Shown here piece by piece: positions 1 to 9,288 of a stretch of DNA of 64,000 nucleotides. The stretch's first letter is position 1. Each line of letters starts with the position of its first letter. Made by a program: the position numbers and the translations under genes. The notes under the pieces were generated by a model. It was not told the DNA's origin. It ran no database searches and saw only the letters and a list, made by a program, of their open reading frames with translations. Source of the DNA: Gammaproteobacteria bacterium HGW-Gammaproteobacteria-15 (lineage in GTDB: Bacteria > Pseudomonadota > Gammaproteobacteria > Enterobacterales > Alteromonadaceae); contig PGZF01000001.1 of assembly GCA_002840125.1 (NCBI GenBank), positions 811,237 through 875,236 on the forward strand, read 5' to 3'.

Positions 1-1
1 C

Positions 2-1147
2 AGCGAGCTGAGCTTTATGCAACAACTGGCCAGCCAGCAAGGCAGCCATTTTAGTGAAACCGATCATGACATTAACCTGCCATTGTTTGGCGGCAGCCTG
101 CGGTTTGAAAAACATGGCGAGTTTTCCAGCTATATCTTTATTCAGAGTGGCAGTGAAAAGCAGCTATTTGATGATCCGCTGGATTTTCTGCCAGCGAAGA
201 ACTGGCTGGATAATATTCCGGGCCAGATTTTCCGTGTAGTTCAGCTAAGCGTTGTCACGCCGGCACAGCTAAAAAGCTCTGCCGATCCCAACCAGTTATT
301 TAACCCGGATAACTGCATCAGCAGTATGCTGGCCGGGCAAAAAGCCCGCATCTGGACCGACTTTCAAAAACATGCCGAAGGTGCCGGCCGTATGTTATTG
401 CTGGATCAAGGCTTGAGCCCGGCAGCGCGGGGCCGTTTGGTGCAACAGCTGTTTGATCTTGGCAATTACCGCAAATTATCACTACTGGGCTGGCCGCAAT
501 CGCGCCAGGCGCTGAGCAAACTGAATATGCTGGAACAACGCTTGTCGGATATTACCCAGCGCATAGAGCTGCGCCTGAGTAACGATGAGCATCTGCTCAA
601 TGAAATTACCACGATGGCGGCCCAGACTGAGCACCTTATCGCTGAAACCAGCTCGCGGCTGCAAGCTACTGCCGCTTATTACCAACTAACACTGGACCGG
701 ATCAGAAGCCTGAACGAAACGCCAATAGAGGGCCTGTTGTCATTGCAGGATTTTACCGAGCGGCGCTTAACACCGGCATTTCGTACCAGTGAATCGGTGG
801 TATACCGCCAGCATGCTTTATCTGGCCGTTTAGGCCGCTCTACTGAGTTACTGCGCACCCGGATTAATTTAAAACTGGAGCAACAAAACCAGCAATTGCT
901 GGCGTCAATGGATAAGCGGGCTAAGCTGCAGCTGAATATGCAGCAAATGGTCGAAGGGTTATCGCTGGTGGCAATCAGTTATTACGCCGTGCAACTTAGT
1001 GACAAAGCCATTGATGCACTGGGTTACTGGCTGCCACAACTGGACACCAGACAGTGGCAAAGTATCAGTGTACCGGTAGTGGTGGTGATTGTGGCTGCAG
1101 TACTGCTATGGATTAACCGCCAGTTGCACCGGGATAAAAGCCGCTGA
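2..1147 (+). CDS. DUF3422 family protein (3' part, runs off the left edge)
   Basis: The reading frame is open from the first bases of the window, so the N-terminus is missing; about 382 residues are visible. DUF3422 proteins are usually about 420-440 residues, so roughly 40-60 residues lie upstream. The RFEKHGEFSSY stretch and the later FDDPL...LPAKNWL block are typical of the family. The middle is helical and probably coiled-coil. A single hydrophobic segment near the C-terminus (SVPVVVVIVAAVLLWI) followed by basic residues suggests a C-terminal membrane anchor. Function is unknown for the family. No obvious terminator follows, and the next gene is 72 bp downstream on the same strand. Confidence 0.85.
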   Translation, partial: SELSFMQQLASQQGSHFSETDHDINLPLFGGSLRFEKHGEFSSYIFIQSGSEKQLFDDPLDFLPAKNWLDNIPGQIFRVVQLSVVTPAQLKSSADPNQLFNPDNCISSMLAGQKARIWTDFQKHAEGAGRMLLLDQGLSPAARGRLVQQLFDLGNYRKLSLLGWPQSRQALSKLNMLEQRLSDITQRIELRLSNDEHLLNEITTMAAQTEHLIAETSSRLQATAAYYQLTLDRIRSLNETPIEGLLSLQDFTERRLTPAFRTSESVVYRQHALSGRLGRSTELLRTRINLKLEQQNQQLLASMDKRAKLQLNMQQMVEGLSLVAISYYAVQLSDKAIDALGYWLPQLDTRQWQSISVPVVVVIVAAVLLWINRQLHRDKSR

Positions 1148-1219
1148 AGCTTTTATCAACCGGTATGGCTTGAGCTTTGCGCGCCTTAGTGCTTTACTTT
1201 CAGTCCGCTGAATTTATGC

Positions 1220-1927
1220 ATGGATGTTGCTTTGTCATCTGCCGGTAGTGTCATTGCTGTGTTTGCGTTAAGCTGTAGCCTGATGCTGGCGGCTGAGCCG
1301 CACACCGCTGAAAAAAAGCAACTTAAGCTTTCGCCCGACAGTACCAATACTGCTTTGGTGCAGGCTCAGCCAAAAGCCTCCCCGACTATTGCGGTATATA
1401 AATCGGTTAAAAGCGATGGCACTGCGATGTTTTCCGATCGCCAGCCGCTAAACCGGCCGTTTCAGCTGGTGCGGTATGACTGCTTTGCCTGCGATCCGGG
1501 TTCTAAAGTTAACTGGCATACTGTGCCACTGTACCTCCTGCCTTTTAATCAGTTTATTGCCAAAGCAGCAGATGAACACCAACTGGACCCGGCGCTTATT
1601 CGCGCGGTTATTCATGCCGAATCCTCTTTTCGCCCATCAGCTATATCGCGTAAAGGTGCGGTAGGCTTAATGCAACTGATGCCCGACACCGCCAGGCAGC
1701 TTGGCATCAGTGATGCCAGTGCACCAGAGCAAAATATTGCTGCCGGCAGCCGTTATCTGGCCCAGTTGTTAAAACAACATAATGGTGAGTTACCGCTGGC
1801 TTTGGCGGCTTACAATGCCGGTAGCAGTAATGTGCGCCGTTATAACGGCATTCCGCCCTTTGCCGAAACCCAGGCCTATGTTGAACGGGTGGCTATTTTG
1901 CATAAGCGCTATCAGCGCGCTGGTTAA
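1220..1927 (+). CDS. SLT-type lytic transglycosylase, exported
   Basis: A 235-residue periplasmic peptidoglycan lytic transglycosylase. It has an N-terminal hydrophobic signal-like segment (residues about 8-25). A DUF4124-like stretch follows (IAVYKSVKSDGTAMFSD). The C-terminal SLT/goose-lysozyme-like domain (about 115-230) carries the catalytic glutamate in HAESSFRP and the GAVGLMQLMP and LALAAYNAG motifs. Such enzymes cleave the MurNAc-GlcNAc bond to give 1,6-anhydro products. An alternative ATG lies 4 bp upstream in another frame, so the 1220 start is used. The gene ends 3 bp before the stop of a convergent CBS protein, with no room for a separate terminator. Confidence 0.88.
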   Translation: MDVALSSAGSVIAVFALSCSLMLAAEPHTAEKKQLKLSPDSTNTALVQAQPKASPTIAVYKSVKSDGTAMFSDRQPLNRPFQLVRYDCFACDPGSKVNWHTVPLYLLPFNQFIAKAADEHQLDPALIRAVIHAESSFRPSAISRKGAVGLMQLMPDTARQLGISDASAPEQNIAAGSRYLAQLLKQHNGELPLALAAYNAGSSNVRRYNGIPPFAETQAYVERVAILHKRYQRAG

Positions 1928-1930
1928 CCG

Positions 1931-2353
1931 CTAACTGGCCGGCTTGTGCAACGCGGCGCGCAGTATGTCTTTCCATGATACCAGGCCAAGCAAGTGCTTA
2001 TACTCATCGGTTACCGGTAAACAGCTGATATTATGTTGCAGCAGTAACGCGGCAGCCTGCTTTACACCGGTAGTGTCACTGACAGTAATAACCGGGCTTA
2101 CCATAACCTGATGCACTTTGCGCGAACGGATAAACAGCCCGATAGCCGGATCACTGGCGGCGTCCATTACCGGGCTGAGTTCACGAAAGTAATCTTTTAC
2201 CGACACTATACCAACAAGGCGGTTGGTGTGATCCACCACCGGCACATGCTGAAAGCGGGCCCTGGCAAATACATCGCGCAATGAGGCCAGGCTGGCATCG
2301 GCCATGGTGGTGATCAGTTTGCTGCGATGCGTCATGATCTGTGCAATGCTCAT
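1931..2353 (-). CDS. Two-CBS-domain protein
   Basis: A 140-residue protein made almost entirely of a tandem CBS pair (Bateman module), residues about 5-65 and 75-135. Recognisable features are the MTHRSKLITT start, VPVVDHTNRLVGIVSVKDYF at the end of CBS1, and LPVTDEYKHLLGLVSWKDIL at the end of CBS2. CBS pairs bind adenosyl ligands such as AMP, ATP or SAM and act as sensors. It is the third gene of a minus-strand set after pilT and pilU (26 bp after pilU), so it may be co-transcribed with the twitching ATPases. A role in retraction control is inferred from position only. Confidence 0.82.
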   Translation of the reverse strand: MSIAQIMTHRSKLITTMADASLASLRDVFARARFQHVPVVDHTNRLVGIVSVKDYFRELSPVMDAASDPAIGLFIRSRKVHQVMVSPVITVSDTTGVKQAAALLLQHNISCLPVTDEYKHLLGLVSWKDILRAALHKPAS

Positions 2354-2379
2354 AGCGACCTCACTGGAACAACGGCTGG

Positions 2380-3504
2380 TTAGTTGTCTTTATTTTCAAA
2401 ACCTTCAATAGTAACACCAGACAGGAACCCCGCCCCTTTGGTATCGCCACTGCGCAATTTAATCATCAGGCGTAAATCATTCGGCGAATCGGCATGGTGA
2501 ATAGCATCAGCGTAGGTAATTTGGCCACGCTGATATAAATCGTACAGCGCCTGATCAAAGGTTTGCATACCCAGCTCGCGTGATTTTGTCATTACCGCTT
2601 TAATCTCACCCATTTCACCGCGGGCAATTAAATCGGCAATTAAGGGCGAATTCAGCAGCACTTCAATGGCTGCCAGCCTGCCATGGCCATCTGCCGTGGG
2701 AATAAGCTGCTGCGCAACGATACCGCGCAGGTTTAACGACAAATCAAACAGCAACTTCTGGTGCATCTCTTTGGGCACCAGATGCATAATACGATCAATG
2801 GCCTGGTTGGCGTTGTTGGCGTGTAGGGTGGCAATACATAAATGGCCGGTTTCGGCAAACGACAGTGCATATTCCATCGTGTCCTGGCTGCGGATCTCAC
2901 CAATTAAGATCACATCCGGTGCCTGGCGCAATGAGCTTTTCAGTGCAGCTTCAAATGACTCTGTATCAATACCCACTTCGCGCTGGGTAATTAAACTTTT
3001 ATGATGCTCGTGCACAAACTCAATCGGGTCTTCTATGGTTAGAATATGGCCTTTGGAATTGCGGTTACGGTACCCCAGCAAAGCCGCCAGTGACGTTGAT
3101 TTACCGGTACCGGTACCGCCGACAAACAGCACCAGGCCGCGTTTGGACATGATCACTTCTTTCATGATCGGCGGCAGGCCTAAATCGTCCACGTTAGGAA
3201 TTTTGGTAATAATACGCCGTACCACCATGCCAGCGCAGTCACGCTGCCAGAACGCTGACACCCGAAACCGGCCCGCCTCGTTGGCAATAGCAAAGTTGCA
3301 CTCTTTGCTGCTCATAAACTCCTGCTGCTGCTTATCATTCATTGCCGACAGCACCAGCTTTAATGACGCCGCATCCGTCAGTGGTGTTTCATCAATAGGC
3401 GTCATTTCACCGTTTATCTTTGCTGCTACCGGCATACCGGCGGTAACAAACATATCCGATGCTTTAACGGCTACCATTTTTTCCAGAAAATCAACTAGCT
3501 GCAT
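2380..3504 (-). CDS. pilU: PilU, type IV pilus twitching motility ATPase
   Basis: A 374-residue PilT-like secretion ATPase of the GspE superfamily. Walker A is GGTGTGKST (about residue 130), followed by an Asp box (ILTIEDPIEF), Walker B (DVILIGEIR) and a His box (ETGHLCIATLHANN). The longer C-terminus, beyond the usual PilT end, and its place directly behind pilT (6 bp apart) identify PilU. PilU works with PilT to power pilus retraction at the inner-membrane base. The start MQLVDFLEKM is supported by the tight spacing to pilT. No anomalies were seen. Confidence 0.95.
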   Translation of the reverse strand: MQLVDFLEKMVAVKASDMFVTAGMPVAAKINGEMTPIDETPLTDAASLKLVLSAMNDKQQQEFMSSKECNFAIANEAGRFRVSAFWQRDCAGMVVRRIITKIPNVDDLGLPPIMKEVIMSKRGLVLFVGGTGTGKSTSLAALLGYRNRNSKGHILTIEDPIEFVHEHHKSLITQREVGIDTESFEAALKSSLRQAPDVILIGEIRSQDTMEYALSFAETGHLCIATLHANNANQAIDRIMHLVPKEMHQKLLFDLSLNLRGIVAQQLIPTADGHGRLAAIEVLLNSPLIADLIARGEMGEIKAVMTKSRELGMQTFDQALYDLYQRGQITYADAIHHADSPNDLRLMIKLRSGDTKGAGFLSGVTIEGFENKDN

Positions 3505-3510
3505 AAGCGT

Positions 3511-4563
3511 TTATATCCTGCCCATGGCACCAAAGGTGTTTTTGTCCTGCGCTTTGGCCGCCGCATCTTTTTGCGATACCAAACCCCGGTTTACCAGATT
3601 CACCAGACATTGATCCATGGTTTGCATGCCATGCGATGCGCCGGTTTGTATTACCGAATACATCTGGGCAATTTTATCTTCGCGGATAAGATTACGGATA
3701 GCCGGTATCCCCACCATGATCTCGTGCGCCGCCATACGGCCACCGCCCACCTTTTTAAGCAAGGTTTGTGAAATAACCGCGCGCAGTGACTCTGACAACA
3801 TCGAGCGCACCATGTCTTTTTCTTCACCGGGAAACACATCAATAATACGGTCTATCGTTTTGGGGGCTGAAGTGGTGTGTAACGTGCCAAACACTAAATG
3901 GCCGGTTTCAGCGGCGGTCATCGCCAGACGGATCGTTTCCAGATCGCGTAATTCACCTACCAGTATTACATCAGGATCTTCGCGCAGTGCTGAGCGCAGC
4001 GCATTGCTGAAACTGTGGGTATCGCGGTGTACTTCACGCTGGTTAATCAGGCTGGATTTGTTGTTGTGCACAAATTCAATCGGGTCTTCTATCGTCAGAA
4101 TATGGTCGTGGCGCATGGTGTTAATGTAGTCAATCATCGCCGCCAGTGTGGTACTTTTACCCGAACCGGTTGGCCCGGTAACCAGCACCAGGCCACGCGG
4201 GTTTTCAGCAATGGTTTTGAAAATTTCCGGCGCACCTAAATCTTCCAGTGTTAACACCTCACTGGGGATAGTACGAAATACCGCTGCCGCGCCGCGGTTT
4301 TGCACAAAAGCGTTAACCCGAAACCGGGCCAGGTTGGGTACTTCAAAGGAAAAGTCAGCTTCGAGGTGTTCTTCGTATTCTTTGCGCTGCTTGTCAGTCA
4401 TAATCTCGTACACTAATGCATGTACGTCTTTGTGGGTTAGCGGCGGAATATTCAGTTTGCGCACATCACCGTCAACCCGTATCAATGGCGGCACACCGGC
4501 GGAAAGGTGTAAATCTGACGCTTTATGTTGCACACTAAAGGCTAATAATTCGGTAATATCCAT
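3511..4563 (-). CDS. pilT: PilT, type IV pilus retraction ATPase
   Basis: A 350-residue retraction ATPase. The start MDITELLAFS at 4563 is preferred over a longer frame reaching 4683, because that extension would overlap yggS and lacks similarity; the result matches the usual PilT length of about 345. Visible motifs are Walker A GPTGSGKSTT, the Asp box ILTIEDPIEFVH, Walker B DVILVGELRD, the His box AETGHLVFGTLHT, and the C-terminal region ending AMGRI. It disassembles pilin subunits to retract type IV pili. It is the first gene of a pilT-pilU-CBS set, divergent from yggS with about 30 bp between starts, an arrangement common in gammaproteobacteria. Confidence 0.95.
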   Translation of the reverse strand: MDITELLAFSVQHKASDLHLSAGVPPLIRVDGDVRKLNIPPLTHKDVHALVYEIMTDKQRKEYEEHLEADFSFEVPNLARFRVNAFVQNRGAAAVFRTIPSEVLTLEDLGAPEIFKTIAENPRGLVLVTGPTGSGKSTTLAAMIDYINTMRHDHILTIEDPIEFVHNNKSSLINQREVHRDTHSFSNALRSALREDPDVILVGELRDLETIRLAMTAAETGHLVFGTLHTTSAPKTIDRIIDVFPGEEKDMVRSMLSESLRAVISQTLLKKVGGGRMAAHEIMVGIPAIRNLIREDKIAQMYSVIQTGASHGMQTMDQCLVNLVNRGLVSQKDAAAKAQDKNTFGAMGRI

Positions 4564-4593
4564 GACAATTTCTATTCCACGTTGCCAATCTTT

Positions 4594-5280
4594 ATGAATA
4601 ACATAGCAGAACAACTTAACCTCGCCTATCAGAACCTGACGGAAAAATTGCAGGCGTTGCCAGCGGGAAAAATAAAGCCACAACTGCTGGCCGTAAGTAA
4701 AACCAAACCGGTATCTGCGGTGGTTGCAGCCTATCAGGCCGGGCAGCGCCAGTTTGCTGAAAACTACCCGCAGGAATTAGCCGAAAAAGCAGCGCAATTA
4801 AGTAGTTATGCGGATATTGTCTGGCATTTTATCGGCCCGTTGCAGTCGAACAAAACCCGGCTGGTAGCCGAAACTGCGCACTGGGTACACAGTATCGACC
4901 GGCTTAAAATTGCTGAACGTTTAGCAGCCCAGCGCCCTGTTGCACTGGGGCCGCTTAAAGTGCTGCTGCAGGTTAATATCAGTAACGAACCCAGCAAAGC
5001 CGGTATTGTGCCAGCAGATATGCTGCAATTAGCCGCCGGCGTAAGCGGCCTGCCACAATTGCAATTAAAAGGGTTAATGGCCATACCGGCACCGGGCATG
5101 AGCGAACCGGCCTTTGCTGCCATGGCGCAACTGTCCCAAACATTACAGCAGCACTACCCGCAGGCAGATGAATTATCGATGGGCATGTCGGATGACTGGC
5201 CTTTGGCTCTGCGATATGGCGCAACTATGATACGATTGGGCACCGCAATTTTTGGCGCAAGAGATTACCACAAGGAATGA
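4594..5280 (+). CDS. yggS: YggS family PLP-binding protein (PLP homeostasis)
   Basis: A 228-residue PLP-binding protein of the YggS/PROSC family, which maintains vitamin B6 and amino-acid homeostasis and has no known catalytic reaction. The PLP lysine lies in LLAVSKTKP (about residue 37). FAENYPQE, WHFIGPLQSNK, LKGLMAIP and LSMGMSDDW are family signatures. The ATG at 4594 is chosen over a TTG at 4582 because MNNIAEQLNLAY fits the usual N-terminus. The stop overlaps the ATG of proC (ATGA), implying translational coupling. The YggS-ProC pairing is conserved in many bacteria. Confidence 0.93.
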   Translation: MNNIAEQLNLAYQNLTEKLQALPAGKIKPQLLAVSKTKPVSAVVAAYQAGQRQFAENYPQELAEKAAQLSSYADIVWHFIGPLQSNKTRLVAETAHWVHSIDRLKIAERLAAQRPVALGPLKVLLQVNISNEPSKAGIVPADMLQLAAGVSGLPQLQLKGLMAIPAPGMSEPAFAAMAQLSQTLQQHYPQADELSMGMSDDWPLALRYGATMIRLGTAIFGARDYHKE

Positions 5281-6104
5281 CTACACAGATGAATGACAAT
5301 ACTGTTGCCTTTATCGGCGCTGGCAATATGGCACGCTGCATTATTGCCGCCATGGTGCGCGCGGGTTATCCGGCACAAAACATTATTGCCGCCAACCGCA
5401 GCCAGCCTAAACTCACCGCGCTGGCCGCCGATTTTGGCATTCAAACCACATTGGATAACGTTGAAGCTGTAACTAAAGCCGACGTTATCGTGCTGGCGGT
5501 AAAACCGCAGATGATGCAAGAGTTGTGCGAAGCGTTAATCAACGCCGCACCGGAAATAGCCGAAAAGCTGTTTGTTACCCTGGCCGCCGGCATTACCGTA
5601 GCACGCTATCAGCAGTGGCTGGGTAATATCCGTCTGGTACGTGCTATGCCTAATACGCCGTCACTGGTGGGTTTAGGCGTTACCGGCTTGCTGCCACAGG
5701 GCTGCTCTAATTATGAAAAAGCCTTTGTTGATCATATGTTCAGTGGCACTGGCATGAATGTCTGGTTAGACAACGAAGCACAGATAGACCATGTTATTGC
5801 CGTTACCGGCAGCTCACCGGCGTATTTTTTCTTTTTTATGCAAGCTATGCAGCAGGTAGCAGAGCAACTGGGTTTTGACGCGGCGCAGGCTAAACAGATG
5901 GTGGCGCAAACCGCGCTAGGCGCCGCCACCATGGCACTGGATAGCGATCACAGTTTTGCTGATTTGCGCGCGCAGGTCACGTCAAAAGGCGGCACAACGC
6001 ACGAAGCGGTAACCACTTTTGCCAACCAGGGCCTTGAAAAAATGGTTTCAGATGCCATGTATGCCGCCATTAAACGGGCGCAGGAAATGGCGCAGAGTTT
6101 GTAA
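5277..6104 (+). CDS. proC: Pyrroline-5-carboxylate reductase
   Basis: A 275-residue enzyme that reduces 1-pyrroline-5-carboxylate to proline with NAD(P)H. The N-terminal Rossmann fold has the FIGAGNMA motif (about residue 12). The C-terminal helical domain contains VTGSSPAYFF and the proC signature near residues 220-245 (LRAQVTSKGGTTHEAV). The first ATG overlaps the yggS stop. An AAGGA just before it is too close for that codon and would better serve the second ATG at 5289, so the true protein may be four residues shorter. Part of the yggS-hemW run. Confidence 0.95.
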   Translation: MTTQMNDNTVAFIGAGNMARCIIAAMVRAGYPAQNIIAANRSQPKLTALAADFGIQTTLDNVEAVTKADVIVLAVKPQMMQELCEALINAAPEIAEKLFVTLAAGITVARYQQWLGNIRLVRAMPNTPSLVGLGVTGLLPQGCSNYEKAFVDHMFSGTGMNVWLDNEAQIDHVIAVTGSSPAYFFFFMQAMQQVAEQLGFDAAQAKQMVAQTALGAATMALDSDHSFADLRAQVTSKGGTTHEAVTTFANQGLEKMVSDAMYAAIKRAQEMAQSL

Positions 6105-6142
6105 ATTTCATCGTTGTTATAATTTAAGATGCGGAGAGCCTG

Positions 6143-6682
6143 ATGCAAGCTGTGCTATTTCTAATTGATACTGCGTTTAGTCTGTACCTGATGGTGATGA
6201 TATTGCGCCTGTGGTTACAACTGGTGCGTGCCGACTTCTACAACCCGTTCAGCCAGTTTGTGGTAAAAGCCACTAACCCGCTGGTATTGCCATTGCGCCG
6301 GGTTATTCCCAGCCTTGGCCGGCTGGATACCGCCTCGTTAGTGCTGGCATACAGCATTATGCTGGTAAAATTGCTGGTGCTGCAGCTTGTTCAGTCAGGC
6401 CAGGTGTTGCTGGTGCCCAGCTTAGTGTTGTCAGTTATTTTTCTGGTAAAAGAAATTCTTACCTTACTGTTCTGGATTTTAGTGATCCGCGCTCTGCTTA
6501 GCTGGTTTAGCCAGGGGCGCAGCCCGGTAGAGCATGTTATGCACCAGTTAACCGAACCATTATTACGCCCGGTGCGTAATATTTTACCGCCACTGGGTGG
6601 GCTGGATTTATCGGTATTGGTCGTGCTGGTTGGCCTGCAATTTTTAAACATCCTGTTTAGTAACTGGTTTCCGGGTTTTTGA
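6143..6682 (+). CDS. yggT: YggT family membrane protein
   Basis: A 179-residue integral membrane protein with two YggT repeats (residues about 5-85 and 95-175), each with two hydrophobic helices and a conserved [20 protein letters not shown]-type loop. YggT proteins have been linked to osmotic-shock tolerance and, in cell-wall gene contexts, to division-site functions, but no precise activity is known. A GGAG ribosome site precedes the ATG. The stop overlaps the next gene's TTG start (TTGA). Gene order proC-yggT-yggU is typical. Confidence 0.92.
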   Translation: MQAVLFLIDTAFSLYLMVMILRLWLQLVRADFYNPFSQFVVKATNPLVLPLRRVIPSLGRLDTASLVLAYSIMLVKLLVLQLVQSGQVLLVPSLVLSVIFLVKEILTLLFWILVIRALLSWFSQGRSPVEHVMHQLTEPLLRPVRNILPPLGGLDLSVLVVLVGLQFLNILFSNWFPGF

Positions 6683-6975
6683 TTGCAGTAACTCAGTGCG
6701 GGGCGGATATACGGTTAAAACTGTATATTCAGCCCAAAGCCAGCCGCGACGCCTGGGTAGAGCTTTATGGCGATGAAATTAAAATCGCCATTACTGCACC
6801 ACCGGTAGATGGCAAAGCCAACGCCCATTTGCAAAAGTTTCTGGCCAAAAGTTTCGCTGTTGCCAAATCACAGGTGGTTATTGAAAAAGGTGAAACCGGG
6901 CGGCATAAAACGGTACTGATTATTGCCCCGAAACAGTTGCCAGCGCTGGTGAAAAACCAGTTGGCAACCGCTTAA
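6679..6975 (+). CDS. yggU: YggU family protein (DUF167)
   Basis: A 98-residue DUF167 protein with the usual core [20 protein letters not shown] and [18 protein letters not shown]. The family is small, widespread and of unknown function. It most likely starts at a TTG that overlaps the yggT stop by four bases, so it would be translationally coupled. No alternative ATG precedes the conserved region. Confidence 0.88.
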   Translation: MIAVTQCGADIRLKLYIQPKASRDAWVELYGDEIKIAITAPPVDGKANAHLQKFLAKSFAVAKSQVVIEKGETGRHKTVLIIAPKQLPALVKNQLATA

Positions 6976-7016
6976 ACCACTATACTTAGCAGCCTGAACC
7001 CATACCGAGGTGAACT

Positions 7017-7439
7017 ATGAGCCGCATTATTATCGCCCTGTTGTTGGGCTTAGCCGTAAGTTTTAGCGCTACGGCCGAGCAAAAAAAACAGCTGGGCAAC
7101 TGGGATGTACACTACATTGCCTTTCCTGCCCCGCTGCTAACACCGGAAATAGCCCTGCAATACCAGCTACAACGCAGTAAATACAATGCAGTTATTAACA
7201 TATCAGTGCTGGATAAAAACAACCAACAGGCGCAAAAAGTTGCCCTGAGCGGCAATGCCAAAGATTTACAGGGCCGCCAGCGTAAACTGGAATTTACCGA
7301 AGTGGTGGAAGGCGACGCAGTATATTATCTGGCGCAGTTGCCGTTTTATCACGAGCAGCGTTTTAGCTTTACGATAACCGTGGCCAGTGGCAATGAATCG
7401 CAGTTATTAACGTTCGACCAGACCTTTTACGTAGATTAA
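7017..7439 (+). CDS. DUF4426 family exported protein
   Basis: A 140-residue protein with a clear Sec signal peptide (IIIALLLGLAVSFSATA, cleavage near residue 20) and a DUF4426 body starting at GNWDVHYIAFP. The family is restricted to gammaproteobacteria, is usually encoded between yggU and rdgB as here, and has no known function. The mature part is predicted to be beta-rich. A CCGAGGTGA ribosome site sits before the ATG. Confidence 0.85.
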   Translation: MSRIIIALLLGLAVSFSATAEQKKQLGNWDVHYIAFPAPLLTPEIALQYQLQRSKYNAVINISVLDKNNQQAQKVALSGNAKDLQGRQRKLEFTEVVEGDAVYYLAQLPFYHEQRFSFTITVASGNESQLLTFDQTFYVD

Positions 7440-7451
7440 GAAGACCTTCCG

Positions 7452-8048
7452 ATGACACAACAAATTGTGCTGGCTACCGGCAATAAAGGCAAAGTGGCAG
7501 AGCTGTCGCAGATGCTGGCCCCTTACCCCTATCAGATAGTGCCGCAAACGGAGCTGGGCGTAACCGATGCCGACGAAACCGGCCTGACCTTTATTGAAAA
7601 CGCTATTTTAAAAGCCCGCCATGCCGCGCTGGTTACCGGTTTGCCGGCCATAGCTGATGACTCTGGCCTGGCGGTCGATGCCCTGGGCGGCGCACCCGGC
7701 ATTTATTCGGCGCGCTACGCCGGTGAAGCGGCAACTGATGCCGCTAATATCACCAAGCTGCTTAATGCATTACAAGATATCCCACCAGCACAGCGCACAG
7801 CGCAGTTTCATTGTGTACTGGTGTATTTACGCCATGCAGAAGACCCAACTCCGCAGGTATGCCATGGCGTATGGCATGGCGAAATTACACAGGCCCCGGC
7901 CGGCAGTGCCGGCTTTGGCTATGACCCGGTGTTTTTTATTGCTGCAGAAGGCTGCACCAGTGCAGAGCTGACACCGGCACGTAAACAACAGCTTAGCCAC
8001 CGTGGCAAAGCACTGGCACAATTGCTTAGCCAGTTGCAGGCGCATTAA
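7452..8048 (+). CDS. rdgB: RdgB, dITP/XTP pyrophosphatase
   Basis: A 198-residue house-cleaning nucleotide pyrophosphatase that hydrolyses dITP, ITP and XTP to monophosphates, keeping deaminated purines out of DNA and RNA. Signatures are [12 protein letters not shown] at the start, [37 protein letters not shown] with catalytic acidic residues, and GFGYDPVF near residue 155. The full length is normal for the HAM1 family. It lies 12 bp behind the DUF4426 gene and 2 bp before hemW. Confidence 0.96.
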   Translation: MTQQIVLATGNKGKVAELSQMLAPYPYQIVPQTELGVTDADETGLTFIENAILKARHAALVTGLPAIADDSGLAVDALGGAPGIYSARYAGEAATDAANITKLLNALQDIPPAQRTAQFHCVLVYLRHAEDPTPQVCHGVWHGEITQAPAGSAGFGYDPVFFIAAEGCTSAELTPARKQQLSHRGKALAQLLSQLQAH

Positions 8049-8050
8049 CC

Positions 8051-9193
8051 GTGGCGCTGCAGTTACCGCCGCTGGCGCTGTATATTCATATTCCCTGGTG
8101 TATTCAAAAGTGCCCATACTGCGACTTTAACTCGCACGCAGTAAAGCAAGGTATTCCTGAGCAGGAATATATCGCCCACCTGCTGGCCGATTTAGAACAA
8201 GACTTACCCTTAGTAACCGGGCGTAACTTAAGCAGTATTTTTATCGGCGGTGGTACGCCCAGCGTGTTCTCTGCCGCCGGTATTGGCCAGATTTTAACCG
8301 GCGTAAAACAGCGGTTAAACTGCGACGCCGATATGGAAGTCACGATGGAAGCCAACCCCGGCACGGTAGAAGCCGAACGCTTTGCCGGCTATGTGCAGGC
8401 AGGCGTAACGCGGTTTTCTATTGGGGTGCAAAGCTTTCAAACCGCGCAATTACAGGCTCTGGGCCGTATTCACGATAGCGGCGAAGCCATACGGGCTGCC
8501 CAGTTGGCGCAAAACCTGCCCCTTGGCAGCTTTAACCTTGATTTAATGCATGGCCTGCCGCAACAGGATGTTAACGGCGCACTGGCCGACTTACAGCAAG
8601 CCATAGATTTAGCCCCGCCGCATTTGTCATGGTATCAGCTAACCATTGAACCTAACACCGTCTTTGCCTCACGCCCGCCGGTACTGCCACCAGATGATAC
8701 CTTGTGGGATATTCAGCTGCAGGGGCTGGCACTGTTACAGCAGCATGGTTACCAGCAGTATGAAATTTCTGCCTATAGCAAACCCGGCCATCAGTGCAAA
8801 CATAACCTGAACTACTGGCGCTACGGCGATTACTTAGGTATAGGCTGCGGCGCGCATGGCAAAATTACCCTGCCGTCCCGTAATGCTATTTTGCGGACTG
8901 TGAAAATTAAGCACCCCAAAGGCTATATGGATATCAGCCGTGGCTATATGGACAGCCGCGAACAGGTTGAGGCCGAAGACCGGCCATTTGAGTTTTTTAT
9001 GAACCGCTTTCGCCTGCTGGAGCCCTGCCCGATAGCCGATTTTACCGCTTACACCGGCTTGCCACTTAGCACGGTTAGCAGCGCTATTAGCGAAGCCGAG
9101 CAAAAAGGCCTGCTTAGTGTTAGCGCCACGCACTGGCAAATTACCGATAAAGGCGCACGCTACCTGAACGATTTACTCACGTTGTTTATCTAG
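8051..9193 (+). CDS. hemW: HemW, radical SAM heme chaperone
   Basis: A 380-residue radical SAM protein. The CxxxCxxC cluster motif is WCIQKCPYCDF (about residue 17). FIGGGTPSVF, MEANPGT and GIQSF-like VGIQ/IGVQSFQ follow, with a HemN C-terminal domain at the end. HemW-type proteins bind heme and deliver it to respiratory enzymes; they were formerly mis-annotated as coproporphyrinogen oxidases (HemN has a different N-terminus). The likely start is a GTG at 8051, 2 bp after the rdgB stop. It is the last gene of the yggS run; no strong terminator was seen behind it. Confidence 0.94.
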   Translation: MALQLPPLALYIHIPWCIQKCPYCDFNSHAVKQGIPEQEYIAHLLADLEQDLPLVTGRNLSSIFIGGGTPSVFSAAGIGQILTGVKQRLNCDADMEVTMEANPGTVEAERFAGYVQAGVTRFSIGVQSFQTAQLQALGRIHDSGEAIRAAQLAQNLPLGSFNLDLMHGLPQQDVNGALADLQQAIDLAPPHLSWYQLTIEPNTVFASRPPVLPPDDTLWDIQLQGLALLQQHGYQQYEISAYSKPGHQCKHNLNYWRYGDYLGIGCGAHGKITLPSRNAILRTVKIKHPKGYMDISRGYMDSREQVEAEDRPFEFFMNRFRLLEPCPIADFTAYTGLPLSTVSSAISEAEQKGLLSVSATHWQITDKGARYLNDLLTLFI

Positions 9194-9288
9194 GGCTGAT
9201 TAACCTATCGTTGCGATACGCTGTCTTTTCATCTGCCACCAGTTGCGTAGAATAAAACTATTACTCTAACAATAAGACAGGAACCTAT

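Noticed and set aside
3035-4597. Long plus-strand frames opposite pilU and pilT
   Set aside because: Shadows of the real ATPase genes; they lack ribosome sites and family motifs.
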